A DNA stretch of 39,578 bases from Bacteroidia bacterium (GTDB lineage Bacteria; Bacteroidota; Bacteroidia; Bacteroidales; Azobacteroidaceae). Location of the stretch: contig BNXY01000022.1 of NCBI GenBank assembly GCA_025999935.1, forward strand, positions 1 to 39,578, in the 5' to 3' direction. The notes under the pieces were generated by a model. It did no database searches. It saw only the letters and a program-made list of their open reading frames with translations, and had not been told where the DNA came from. Made by a program: the position numbers and the translations under genes. Positions 1 to 9,595 of this stretch are shown piece after piece (position 1 is the stretch's first letter; every line of letters begins with the position of its first letter).

Positions 1-235
1 TTTTACAGAAATCTTTCAACTCTTTTTTATATCGGATACACTTTCTTTTTAAAGAAAGGTTCTCTTTTTTATTTAAATAATATTCATTATATTCCGCGCG
101 TAAATACGCCTGCGCATCTCTCTCTCTAACAAATATCCGTTAACATCCAAATAATTGATGTTAATATTTGCGATTTGAGCGTTATTTTTTTGAAAGAGAT
201 GCATACTTAATTGAATATTGATTATTAATCGGGTG

Positions 236-266
236 CAAAGGTAGGAAAAAATTTTGATTCTCGCAA
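236..266 (-). promoter_or_regulatory. Leftward Bacteroidota-type promoter
   Basis: On the minus strand a TACCTTTG -7 box (plus 236-243) follows a TTG -33 element (plus 264-266) with a 20-nt spacer, matching the TTG-N19-21-TAnnTTTG consensus. Transcription would run left across 1-230 through two short hairpins, with no clear gene inside the window. It may serve a gene beyond the left edge or a short untranslated RNA. Confidence 0.6.
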
Positions 267-508
267 ATAACAAATAAAAATGGGTGTACGACAAATTTTC
301 CAATAAGTGTTTAACGATTATCGGTAGATGTCTCCATGCGCCTCCTCGTTCCTCGTTGGCTTAGTACTGTGTATAACCGGTCAACAAAGTATGCAGTATC
401 CCGTTGGTCTCCATTCAAAACTTGTAAAAAGATGATGATAACAAAAAGAAAATATCAAAAATACAAAATACAAAGAGTTTTTACCGTTAAAAACTTAAAA
501 TAAAATTA

Positions 509-516
509 TACCTTTG
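509..516 (+). promoter_or_regulatory. -7 box for the BcgI-like R-M operon
   Basis: TACCTTTG lies 22 nt before the ATG at 539 and matches TAnnTTTG exactly. The matching -33 element is weak. Confidence 0.6.
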
Positions 517-538
517 CGTTGTCTTAAAGTAAGAAAGC

Positions 539-2638
539 ATGACATTATCCGAAATATTAAAAGATTCCGACTACAAACAGTCACAGTTTGATTTAATCCA
601 AATCGCCGAATTTGAAAAGCGAGTTACGGTAAGAACCGATAAAAACGGCAAAGAGATTCCGTATATTCAGTGCATTGCACGGAAAAAAGAGATAAGACTT
701 ACACCCGAAGAAGCAGTGCGGCAACTTTATCTCGAAATACTGCTGAATGATTACGGCTATCCTGCCGACCGCATAGAACTGGAATATAACGTTACTTTCG
801 GACGTGAGAAGAAACGTGCCGACATTGTAATTTTCGATAAAGACCAGACCACAACGCCCTATATTATTGTAGAGCTGAAAAAGCCTCGCCTCAAAGACGG
901 CAAAGAACAATTAAAATCGTATTGCAACGCCACCGGTGCGCCCATTGGTGTCTGGACAAACGGTGATTCCATTTCATTCTACCACCGCCGCGACCCCAAC
1001 TATTTTGAAGATATTCCCGGCATTCCCAAAGCGACTGAAAAACTTTCCGATATTCTTTCGGAACGCTGGACAATTAAGACCTTGATAGAACGAGACAAAT
1101 TAGTCAACGAACGCAAATCGTTGAAAGGGCTTGTTTTGGAAATGGAAGACGAAGTTTTGGCAAATGCCGGCGTGGACGTGTTTGAAGAACTGTTCAAATT
1201 GATTTTCACCAAACTCTACGACGAAATGGAAAGCGGGCGCAATCCCAAACGACATTTGGAGTTTAGGAACTATGGCGATACCGAAACCGAACTGAAAAAC
1301 AAAATTCAAACCCTTTTTGACACGGCTAAACAGAAATGGGACGGCGTTTTTTCGCCCAATGCAAAAATAGAATTGACCTCTTCGCATTTGTCTATCTGTG
1401 TTTCTTCCTTGCAGGACGTTAAATTGTTCAACAGTAATTTGGATGTGGTGGATGATGCCTTTGAATACCTTATCAACAAAAGCAGCAAGGGCGAAAAAGG
1501 GCAATATTTCACGCCGCGCTATGTGATTGATATGTGCGTGAAAATGCTCAATCCGCAGGAACACGAAACGATGATTGATACCGCTGCGGGCAGTTGCGGT
1601 TTTCCGGTGCATACCATTTTCCACGTGTGGGAACAAATTATGAAAGACGAAGGTTTGGATAAAAGCCACCTTTTTACGCTCGAACAAAAACCGCCGCGTT
1701 GCACCGATTACGTAAACAACAAGGTTTTTGCCATTGATTTTGATGAAAAATCGGTGCGCGTAGCCCGAACGCTGAATTTGATTGCAGGCGATGGACAAAC
1801 CAATGTCCTGCACCTGAATACGCTCGATTGGGAACGTTGGGACGATAAAACAAAAGACGAAGACTGGCTGGATATTTACGGCGCGGGCTGGACGAAATTC
1901 AAAAAAATGCGTGCCGACAAGAACAGCAACCGCGAATTTATGTTCGACCTGCTGATGGCTAATCCTCCTTTTGCGGGCGATATCAAAGAAGGTAATATTT
2001 TGGCAAAATATGAGTTAGGCAAAAAGCTCGATGGCAAATACCAAACCAAAGTCGGGCGCGATATTTTGTTTATCGAGCGCAATCTCGATTTTCTGAAACC
2101 CGGCGGGCGTATGGCGATTGTCCTTCCGCAAGGGCGTTTCAACAACAGCAGCGACAAGCAAATACGCGAATATATTGCCGGACGTTGCCGAATTTTAGCA
2201 GTAGTAGGATTGCACGGTAATGTATTCAAACCGCATACCGGCACAAAAACAAGTGTGCTTTTGGTGCAGAAATGGGATGATAAACGCTGTCCGAAACGCG
2301 ACGATTACCCGATTTTCTTTGCCACGATGCAAGAGCCAAGCAAAGACAACAGCGGCGAAAAAATCTATATACGGAAGCGCGATTGCGAAAAATACAAATT
2401 AGCTCCGCAATACACACAAGGCGAATTGGATTTAGCAAGGGGTTTAAACCCCTTGTCAGTATGTGAACCAACAGTGGAATATATCACCAATCCAAAAAAT
2501 TTAGACGAATACGCCTTCGACCAACACGAACATCTGATTGTAAAACACGACCTTTTCAATCACGAAGGATTAACGCGCGACGGCATAGCCGAGGCTTTTG
2601 CCGAATTTGCGAAAAAGGAGAAACTCAGTTTTTTTTGA
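539..2638 (+). CDS. BcgI-like restriction-modification fusion: nuclease domain plus N6-adenine DNA methylase
   Basis: This 699-aa protein starts with an HsdR-N-like PD-(D/E)xK nuclease domain (about residues 50-160) with D95, E112 and K114 in the order D-x16-E-x-K. An HsdM-type methylase follows. SAM-binding motif I (DTAAGSCGF) begins near residue 346, preceded by the conserved GQYFTPR, and catalytic motif IV NPPF begins at N475. No helicase/translocase domain is present. A nuclease-methylase polypeptide followed by a separate specificity subunit is the arrangement of BcgI (type IIB), so I infer it both cuts and methylates once the next gene's product supplies the target. It ends with a 4-bp TTGA overlap with that gene. 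A 20-bp perfect palindrome sits in frame at 2436-2455. It could also be annotated as a type I subunit M with an accessory nuclease domain. Confidence 0.85.
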   Translation: MTLSEILKDSDYKQSQFDLIQIAEFEKRVTVRTDKNGKEIPYIQCIARKKEIRLTPEEAVRQLYLEILLNDYGYPADRIELEYNVTFGREKKRADIVIFDKDQTTTPYIIVELKKPRLKDGKEQLKSYCNATGAPIGVWTNGDSISFYHRRDPNYFEDIPGIPKATEKLSDILSERWTIKTLIERDKLVNERKSLKGLVLEMEDEVLANAGVDVFEELFKLIFTKLYDEMESGRNPKRHLEFRNYGDTETELKNKIQTLFDTAKQKWDGVFSPNAKIELTSSHLSICVSSLQDVKLFNSNLDVVDDAFEYLINKSSKGEKGQYFTPRYVIDMCVKMLNPQEHETMIDTAAGSCGFPVHTIFHVWEQIMKDEGLDKSHLFTLEQKPPRCTDYVNNKVFAIDFDEKSVRVARTLNLIAGDGQTNVLHLNTLDWERWDDKTKDEDWLDIYGAGWTKFKKMRADKNSNREFMFDLLMANPPFAGDIKEGNILAKYELGKKLDGKYQTKVGRDILFIERNLDFLKPGGRMAIVLPQGRFNNSSDKQIREYIAGRCRILAVVGLHGNVFKPHTGTKTSVLLVQKWDDKRCPKRDDYPIFFATMQEPSKDNSGEKIYIRKRDCEKYKLAPQYTQGELDLARGLNPLSVCEPTVEYITNPKNLDEYAFDQHEHLIVKHDLFNHEGLTRDGIAEAFAEFAKKEKLSFF
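2436..2455. repeat. 20-bp perfect palindrome inside the methylase gene
   Basis: CAAGGGGTTTAAACCCCTTG is fully self-complementary and is translated in frame as part of a short stretch reading ARGLNPLS, after the catalytic domain. It looks like a palindromic element inserted into coding sequence without breaking the frame. Confidence 0.6.
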
Positions 2639-4020
2639 GCAGCCCTTTCAACGAACAGAAATATAAGGGTTTGTTGGAAGGGCTACGAATTACAGAAATA
2701 ACTGTTACAGAATGTTTAAATCAAAATGATTGCAGACTTGAATCCGACTTTTGGACACAAAAGACAAATTCAAAAACAGAAACAATCAAAGGCAGTGAAA
2801 TAATTGATTTTGTCCAATACGGTACATCAAAAGAACTAAACGAAGAAAACAAAGGATTTCCTATTTTACGTTTAAATGAATTTAATTCTCGCTTTATTGG
2901 CGTTCCAAACAAGTATTGCAATATTATTTCAAAAGAAGAATACGAGAGTTTGAAATTAAAAAAAGGCGACGTCTTAATTTGCAGAACAAACGGAAACCCT
3001 AATTTAGTTGGCAGATGTGCATTAGTTCCAGAAGATATAGAATATGCATACGCTTCTTATTTATTCAAAATCCGTCCAAAAACGGGAAAAATTAGTTCTG
3101 CAGCTTTGGTTGCTTTTTTGTCTTCAAAATATGGAAGAAAAGAAATTGATAAATATTCAATGACAAGCAATCAAACCAATTTTAGCCCTGCAAAATTCAG
3201 AGAAATAGATATTCCTGTTTTTTCAAAAGCATTCATAAATAAAATTGATGATTTGTATTCAAAAGCATTTGAAAATCTAACCCAATCCCAAACCCTCTAT
3301 CGTCAAGCCGAAGAATTACTATTGGAAACTATCGGCTTATCAGATTTCAAACCTTCGCAAGAAGGGAAAAATATTAAAAGTTTCAAAGAATCGTTTCTAT
3401 CCACAGGGCGTTTGGATGCGGAATATTATCAGCCGAAATATGATGATTATCTGCAATTGATAAAAAACTATTCCGATGGATATGAATTGTTGCAAACAGC
3501 ATGTAATCAAAAAGATGATAATTATGTGCCTGTCGATAATCAAGAATACAAATACATTGAATTGTCTGACGTAGGAAAAACGGGAAATATTACGGGATGT
3601 ACTGTTGCGCAAGGAATAGATTTGCCAACACGAGCAAGGCGTAGGGTAAATGTGAATGATGTAATAATTTCGTCCATAGAAGGCTCGCTCGAAAGTTGCG
3701 CTCTGATAACAAAAGATTATGATAATGCCCTTTGTTCAACAGGTTTTTATGTAATTAATTCGTCAAAGATTAATTCAGAAACGCTTTTAGTCCTATTCAA
3801 ATCGGAGTTGATGCAAAATATTCTAAAGCAAAATTGCTCCGGCACGATATTAACGGCAATCAACAAAACGGAATTTCAAAATATCCCTGTTCCTTTGATT
3901 GATAATACCATTCAACAACAGATTGCCGGTTTAATTGAAGAGAGTTTTGCGCTTCGTCGGGAATCGGAAAGGTTGTTGGAGGAGGCGAAGGGGCTGGTGG
4001 AAAGGGAGATAGAGAAATGA
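2635..4020 (+). CDS. Restriction specificity subunit (HsdS-like, two target-recognition domains)
   Basis: A 461-aa specificity subunit. Two target-recognition domains (about residues 50-205 and 275-430) are each followed by a helical spacer; the typical TRD-end patterns REIDIPV and QNIPVPLI are visible, and each leads into a helix such as QQQIAGLIEESFALRRESERL. The TRDs differ from each other, so an asymmetric bipartite target is expected. The start is TTG at 2635 overlapping the upstream stop (TTGA), which implies translational coupling; no ATG lies nearby. It should direct the upstream nuclease-methylase fusion to DNA. Confidence 0.85.
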   Translation: MSSPFNEQKYKGLLEGLRITEITVTECLNQNDCRLESDFWTQKTNSKTETIKGSEIIDFVQYGTSKELNEENKGFPILRLNEFNSRFIGVPNKYCNIISKEEYESLKLKKGDVLICRTNGNPNLVGRCALVPEDIEYAYASYLFKIRPKTGKISSAALVAFLSSKYGRKEIDKYSMTSNQTNFSPAKFREIDIPVFSKAFINKIDDLYSKAFENLTQSQTLYRQAEELLLETIGLSDFKPSQEGKNIKSFKESFLSTGRLDAEYYQPKYDDYLQLIKNYSDGYELLQTACNQKDDNYVPVDNQEYKYIELSDVGKTGNITGCTVAQGIDLPTRARRRVNVNDVIISSIEGSLESCALITKDYDNALCSTGFYVINSSKINSETLLVLFKSELMQNILKQNCSGTILTAINKTEFQNIPVPLIDNTIQQQIAGLIEESFALRRESERLLEEAKGLVEREIEK

Positions 4021-4055
4021 TAATAAATAGCAATAAATATCGTTATATACATAAT

Positions 4056-4069
4056 GGAGGTATTTTATG
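4056..4069 (+). promoter_or_regulatory. Strong Shine-Dalgarno and ATG start
   Basis: GGAGG at 4056-4060 lies six bases before the ATG at 4067. Such a strong site is uncommon among the genes in this window and fixes the start of the methyltransferase. Confidence 0.6.
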
Positions 4070-6808
4070 AAACAATTAAATGGCATATTTCAAAAATTGG
4101 GTATTGACACAACAAATGGATTGTATTATACCGATGATACGGAATGGAAATCGAAATTACAGTTTCCTAATCGTATAGTGCGGCTTTTGGAAAATAACAT
4201 TAAGCCGGATGCTTTCTTTTGTATTGACAATAAACCGTTGATTTTGTTTTTTGAGAATCCAACAGATAGCGACTTGCATAAAAAAATTTGGAACTTTAAC
4301 GAAACGCCAATAGTAATTATTTCTCAAAATGATGTTGTTGAGATTTTTAATGGCTTTAAGTACGAGAAAGAATTAAAATCTCTTGCTAAAATAGGAAATT
4401 CTGACAAATTAACGGATTTTACATATTTTCACTTGGTTACAGAAAAAATTTGGGAAACATATCAGGACGAATTAAGCTACAACAACAGAGTTGATTATAA
4501 ATTGTTGACTGATATTAAAACGGCAAGAAAATCTATTATTGACACTTTCCCAAAAGTAGATGAGAAAGATGTTGAGATTCATAATTTATATAAAAAAATA
4601 ACAAATGCTTTGTTAGGTAAAATAATTTTTGTCAGGTATCTTATTGACAGGGAAGTAATATTGAACTATGAAGGGAAATCAAAAAAATGGACAAATTCGG
4701 AATTTTGCGAATTGTTGGGAAATCCTAAAAATATAAAAGCGTTTTTTGGTTATTTGGTAAACCCTGAAATAGGATTCAATGGCAATTTATTTCCGATAAC
4801 ACAAGATGAATATAATATTATTCCGGACAAAGCCTATAAAATTCTTATTAAACTTTTAAACAGTCAAGAAATTAGCACAGGACAATTATCTTTGTTTGAT
4901 TTGTATGATTTTTCTGTAATACCAACAGAATTTATAAGTAATGTTTATGAATCTTTTGTGGGTGTAGAAAATCAAGCGACAGAAGGAGTTTATTATACAC
5001 CTCTTTTTTTAGTAGATTATATATTATCTGAAACCATAGGAAAACACATAAAAATCGGAATATCAGACGGTTGCAAAACACTTGACCCAGCGTGCGGGTC
5101 CGGCGTTTTTCTCGTTGAAACCTTACGGAAATTAATAGAACAATACAAAGACAGTAATCCGCAAATTTTTGAAAACGACAAGGAAAAATTCAAAGAGGCA
5201 ATAAAAAATATTGCTAAAGAAAATATTTTTGGCATTGACAAAGATGAAAGTGCGGTACAGGTTGCGGTTTTTTCTATTTATTTGACCTTATTGAATGAAA
5301 TGAACCCGCCGGAAATAGCAACTTTCAAATTTCCCAATCTTTTAGGAACAAATTTTTTCTGTGACGATTTTTTCAACGAAACAGCAGGTTTTAATTCGGT
5401 GTTTCAAGACAAAGATTTTCAAGGTTTTGATTTTATCATTGGAAATCCTCCTTGGAAAGGAGGTGCATTGGGAAGTTATGGAGAAACATATATTAAGGAG
5501 CGGAAGAAAAAAGACAAAGCAGAAAAGAAGAAATATCTTTCAACGATTAACAATGGAGAGGTTGTTGAGGGTTTTGTTTTGCGTGTAAGTGATTTTTCGA
5601 AAACAAAAACAAAATTGGCTTTAATTGTCAGAAGCAGTATTTTGTATAACAAAACAGACGATAACAAATTTCGTAAATATTGGTTGGAGGAATTTTTTGT
5701 TAATAAAATTGTTGAATTAGCACCTGTCAGACGTGAAGTATTTGATAAATCCAATGATAAGGCGATTGCCCCAGCCGCTATTTTGTTTTATCAATATGCG
5801 AATGGAAAAATTACTGATGATAATGTTTTAGAACATATCACAATAAAACCAACTCGCTTTTTTTCATATTTTAAAATTCTCACAATCAATCGCACTGATT
5901 ACAAGAAAGTGGAACAGAGTTTATTAAAACTGAATGATTGGTTATTTAAGACATTGGTTTATGGGTCTTATTTGGATTTTAATTTGATTACTCGTTTAAA
6001 GAAAAACTATCCTTCAGTCAAAGACATTATTTCTGATGAAAATAAATTTGCTTATGGAACAGGGATACATTACAGTACGGAAGAACTGGAAAATCCCAAA
6101 AACACACAATCAATAAAAAATTTCCCTTTAATTAGTTCGTATGCTATTGATGCTTATGTTATAGATTATGAAAATAAAAAAACTTTAAAACAAAACAATG
6201 TTGATAATATTGGAGATAAAAGGTTGTATCGTACTCCGATGTTATTGATTAGAGAAGGAATAGATACACAATTATTAAACGCAAAAGCAGCCGTTTCTGC
6301 ACAAAACATACTTTTTAAGAGTTCTATCACTTCTGTTGTGTCTATTGAAAATACGAACAATGATTTAAAAACAATACTTGGAATTATATTGTCCGACTTA
6401 TATTCATATTTGGCTATCAATATTTTTGCTTCAATAGGGATTGAACGAGAAAAAGCAGAAATTTATAATAAATTTTCAGTTCCTTTTATAGATTGTGATA
6501 TAATTGAATTTGTGGAAACCATTGAAAGAGCTAAAATACAATTACACTATCTAAATCAACAAGATATTATTGATAATATTGAATGTTCAAAAGTTCAGAA
6601 AATAATAGATAATGCTCAAAACGAAATCAATAAGGCGATATTAGACGCATTACATTTTAATGAAGTAGAAAAAACATTACTTGATTATGCTTTAACAATC
6701 AATCGTCCTTTAATAACTCGAACTCAAAAAGACAAATATAAAATTTTGGGCAAACTTCAAGAACCATCAAAAATTCATTCTAACCTGAATTATTCACACT
6801 ATCCATAA
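4067..6808 (+). pseudogene. Eco57I/type IIG-like N6-adenine methyltransferase, 5' part, interrupted by an insertion sequence
   Basis: The open frame gives 913 aa, but only the first ~905 residues are native; the last eight codons are read from the inserted element's left end. Methylase motif I DPACGSG begins at D340 and motif IV NPPW at N460, typical of Eco57I-class enzymes. The N-terminal ~130 residues contain a weak PD...E-like stretch (KPDAFF..LILFFEN) lacking a clear catalytic lysine, possibly a degenerate nuclease domain. Removing the IS and one CTAA copy restores one frame of 1033 codons plus stop ending at 8915. The lost C-terminal ~128 residues would lie in the region that often carries target recognition, so activity may be altered or absent. 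Base composition is visibly more AT-rich than the preceding methylase gene. Confidence 0.85.
6780..6783. repeat. Target-site duplication CTAA, left copy
   Basis: CTAA immediately outside the left inverted repeat; its partner is at 8527-8530. Deleting the IS plus one copy rejoins the methyltransferase frame exactly. Confidence 0.9.
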
Positions 6809-7005
6809 CTCACACCGGGTTTGCATCAATAATTCGGTAAAAAAAATGGGAATGGTACGGGATTGATAATTTGGCAGGCGTTTTTACTGTTAATTATAGT
6901 TAAAACAAACGCTTAAAAAGATCATTTTTGCCTGTTTTTTCGCAGAAAGACACAATGAATGGCGGAATGTTAAAAACATTCCGGAAAATATCGGTTTGAA
7001 TCGAA

Positions 7006-8415
7006 TTACGCAGCTTCCCGCCATCGGGCAAAAAGTTCAAAAGCCATGGACAATAGTTGTTTGTAGGGATGTTTGTCGGAAAATTCTATTTTGATTTTTG
7101 ATTTCATTTGCCTGATATGTACCGGCGCGAGCAATACTTTTTCGCGTAGCGTCAGTATTGACACTTTTTCCAACTCACTGCCTTTGAAGGTTTTTTGTTT
7201 TATTTCCAGTAAGATAACGTATGCAGCCGCATGCAGGAAAAGTCTGAACTGATTGGCTTCAAATGTGTTGCAGGAAGTACGGTCGGCATCAAGATATGTT
7301 TTTAATTCCTTGATATACAATTCCATTTGACCTCTTCCGCAATAAAGTTTCTGATAGAGAAAGCGCGAATTGTTGTTTTTGAAGTTGGTAACTACATAAC
7401 GGATATTGGTACCCATTGAGGTTACTTCTATTTTCACAATTACCCGCTGCGCATATTTCCATGAAGCGGCTTTGTATGAAAAAGTTTTGAAGAAACGAAT
7501 CGGCTCTCCATGTTTTTTGAACTGATTTTGAGCCATTTCCACCCAGTTTTTAGTCTTTCCGGAGAGCGCTTTGTTGCCTGTCAAACCGGTAATAAACCAT
7601 ACCTGTTGCCTGTCAGCCCATTTCATAAAATTTTGTGATTCAATAAATTGATCTTCGTTCCAGTCCATCAGTTCGTGGCAGCAAAAATGACTGTCGCCGC
7701 GCACAACAAACTGCGTGTGTTTCCACGCTTTGCGCAGACGGCTGATCAGACGGCGAAGAATCTTGTAGATATTGGTTGATTTGTTGCGGCGACCGGGACG
7801 AAGCAGCGGAAGTATCATTTTGCCCGATATTCCTTCAAAGACAAACAGCGGCATATAGCAGTATTCTCCGTAATAGTCGTTGAACAATGTGCCCTGCTGT
7901 GCGCCGTAAGCATTAAAATTGCTGTCATCACAATCCAGTATGATAACCTTCGGTTCTTTTTTGTATGATTTAATAAATTGTACAATAAAACATTCGCCAA
8001 TTTTATATAATTCCCTGTCTGTCAACTTGTTTTCTAAACGACTGACCGTGGGTTGCGAACTGAGGGGCTTGGAATCGGGCAAACGACCGGAACAGATTTT
8101 TAACAGCGAATCATCGCGCAATAAATCGCAGTCATCGGCATCTTCATAACCTGCCGCAATCTGAAACACTCGCTGCCTTATCATCTCACAGTAAGAATGT
8201 TGTACGAGAAATTGACTGCGATTATCTGTGATACAGTCAGTTAACGACTGCAAAAATCCGCTGCGCTTTTCGTGTTCATTCATTAATACCAGTCCGCCCA
8301 TTGCCGATAAATCGGGGGCTGTAAAACTTGCTTCAACGGATTTGCCTTGAACGGAACTCAAACAAAATAATGTTTGTTCGGGTGTTGTGTCAATTTTTTT
8401 TGTATTTTTGTGCAT
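7006..8415 (-). CDS. IS1380-family transposase (DDE)
   Basis: A 469-aa transposase filling the insertion sequence. The N-terminal third contains the LSSQPTVSRLEN segment typical of the family. The catalytic core includes VIILDCDDSN (first Asp region), VRGDSHFC (second Asp) and, toward the C-terminus, a YCGRGQMELYIKELK stretch that provides the Glu (the Y-(2)-R-(3)-E-(6)-K type signature). Length agrees with IS1380 family members. No frameshift or stop is seen, so it is probably active. It is transcribed against the gene it interrupts. Confidence 0.93.
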   Translation of the reverse strand: MHKNTKKIDTTPEQTLFCLSSVQGKSVEASFTAPDLSAMGGLVLMNEHEKRSGFLQSLTDCITDNRSQFLVQHSYCEMIRQRVFQIAAGYEDADDCDLLRDDSLLKICSGRLPDSKPLSSQPTVSRLENKLTDRELYKIGECFIVQFIKSYKKEPKVIILDCDDSNFNAYGAQQGTLFNDYYGEYCYMPLFVFEGISGKMILPLLRPGRRNKSTNIYKILRRLISRLRKAWKHTQFVVRGDSHFCCHELMDWNEDQFIESQNFMKWADRQQVWFITGLTGNKALSGKTKNWVEMAQNQFKKHGEPIRFFKTFSYKAASWKYAQRVIVKIEVTSMGTNIRYVVTNFKNNNSRFLYQKLYCGRGQMELYIKELKTYLDADRTSCNTFEANQFRLFLHAAAYVILLEIKQKTFKGSELEKVSILTLREKVLLAPVHIRQMKSKIKIEFSDKHPYKQLLSMAFELFARWREAA

Positions 8416-8452
8416 GAAAAAAGTTTGTTTTTAGTCTTTGTTTTTGACACTA

Positions 8453-8483
8453 CAAAAATACTAATTATTTTGCTGAAATACAA
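8453..8483 (-). promoter_or_regulatory. Transposase promoter inside the right end of the IS
   Basis: On the minus strand a TATTTTTG -7 box (plus 8453-8460) follows a TTG (plus 8481-8483) with 20 nt between. It lies 38 nt before the transposase ATG. Confidence 0.6.
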
Positions 8484-8526
8484 GCAAATAGCAAACTTTT
8501 TTCTTCTTTAGTGTGAATAATTCAGG

Positions 8527-8530
8527 CTAA
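8527..8530. repeat. Target-site duplication CTAA, right copy
   Basis: Identical to 6780-6783, immediately outside the right inverted repeat. Confidence 0.9.
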
Positions 8531-8915
8531 AGAAATAATTGATTATGCGAATGTTTATCTTAATCGGTTTAAACAAAATATTGATAATAATGAACAAAAA
8601 TTTGTTGTTCGCATTTGGCATACCAATCAACTATTGGGAATGTTCTTTGAAGTAGTCCCAATTGATACCGCTGAAGAAAACGGCATTATTTGGGAAGATG
8701 CCACTAATAAACAAATATTATCGTGGCTAATCAAATTAAGTTCTGAAAAAATTACAGACAGGCTATTTGTACAAAAAGATATTCGCGGATTTGAAAAAGA
8801 ACGCTTTTACATATTCAAACCAAACGAAAAGCGACTTTGGCATAAGGCAATCGCCTATTTGGATGCAGAAGAGTTTATGGATGCGATTTTAAAAGCGGGA
8901 AGGAGGGGCGAATAG
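8527..8915 (+). pseudogene. 3' fragment of the interrupted methyltransferase
   Basis: This is the detached C-terminal ~128 codons of the gene that begins at 4067. The frame is open from the insertion junction (reads KEIIDYANVYLNRF at the start) to the stop at 8913-8915. An internal ATG at 8634 would give only 93 aa, and there is no sign that it is used. AGGAGG at 8901-8906 near its end serves the next gene. Confidence 0.85.
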
Positions 8916-9595
8916 TGGAGGAGTTAAAAGCTACAGGTTATAACTATAATGCAATCACTTACACTTCGGAATTGGAGCAAATACTTGGGAAAATTTCTAT
9001 CTGTTATGCTATGATGATTGAAAATAATGTTGAGTTGCCAAATGATGAGAATGAAATTAGAAATGTATTATTACTCAAATATTTAAAGAATAATGATGTA
9101 AGGAATAATATTGGATTATTGGACTATTTGTTTGACAGGGAAGTCCCAGAAGATGTAACAAAAGGAAGAACTGATATAAAGATTCAAACAAAAAATACAT
9201 TTACCACAACAGAAGCCTATTATATCATTGAATGTAAAAAATTGGATAATACTAATTTGACAGGCACTTCGGGGCTAAATGCCGAATATATAAACAATGG
9301 AATATATCGCTTTGTTTCAAAATATTATTCAGCATATTACCGAGTGAATGCGATGATTGGTTTTGTAGTTGAAAAAATGGATATTCATACGAATATTACC
9401 AATATTAATGCTTTATTGAGAAATTCCAAAATCAACAACTGTAATACTACACAAGAAATTCAGCGAGCAACATTTATAAATAATTTTGATTATCATTATT
9501 TTTCAGAGCACAATGATATTGATAATGAAAGTTTTGCGCTGTATCACTTAATGCTTGATTTTTCGGAAAATATCACAAAGAATGTGAATGGATAG
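8915..9595 (+). CDS. PD-(D/E)xK restriction endonuclease, probable partner of the split methyltransferase
   Basis: A 226-aa protein starting at GTG 8915, overlapping the upstream stop by one base, with AGGAGG eight nt before the start. The nuclease signature is D87 (GRTDIKI) followed by E106-C-K108 (YYIIECKK), the D-x18-E-x-K spacing of the PD-(D/E)xK superfamily. The rest has no recognisable domain. Tight linkage to the methyltransferase suggests it is the cutting subunit of the same system. The upstream IS separates it from its operon promoter, which may keep it silent now that the methylase is broken; that is inference. Base use is AT-rich like the methyltransferase. Confidence 0.7.
   Translation: MEELKATGYNYNAITYTSELEQILGKISICYAMMIENNVELPNDENEIRNVLLLKYLKNNDVRNNIGLLDYLFDREVPEDVTKGRTDIKIQTKNTFTTTEAYYIIECKKLDNTNLTGTSGLNAEYINNGIYRFVSKYYSAYYRVNAMIGFVVEKMDIHTNITNINALLRNSKINNCNTTQEIQRATFINNFDYHYFSEHNDIDNESFALYHLMLDFSENITKNVNG

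Larger units (their letters stand above)
1..538. other. Intergenic region before the first R-M operon
   Basis: I see no convincing long gene here. The stretch holds a leftward promoter (236-266), two small inverted repeats (TTAACATC/GATGTTAA within 139-163 and CTTTCTTT/AAAGAAAG at about 43-60) and a rightward promoter near 509. A 43-codon leftward frame from about 202 to 73 could be a peptide but has no recognisable features. Nothing was recognised in 304-480. Confidence 0.6.
6784..8526. mobile_element. Complete IS1380-family insertion sequence
   Basis: A 1743-bp element bounded by perfect 18-bp terminal inverted repeats (left CCTGAATTATTCACACTA at 6784-6801, right complement at 8509-8526). 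It is flanked by 4-bp direct repeats CTAA (6780-6783 and 8527-8530), a target duplication of the size known for IS1380 elements. One transposase gene fills it on the minus strand. The intact ends and intact transposase suggest a recent insertion. Confidence 0.95.

Noticed and set aside
1100..1813. 237-codon minus-strand frame inside the first methylase
   Set aside because: Shadow of the conserved methylase gene; phenylalanine/histidine-rich translation with no family features.
539..4020. Complete ordinary type I system in the left block
   Set aside because: No HsdR translocase gene is present in the block, and the methylase itself carries a nuclease domain, so a BcgI-like arrangement fits better.
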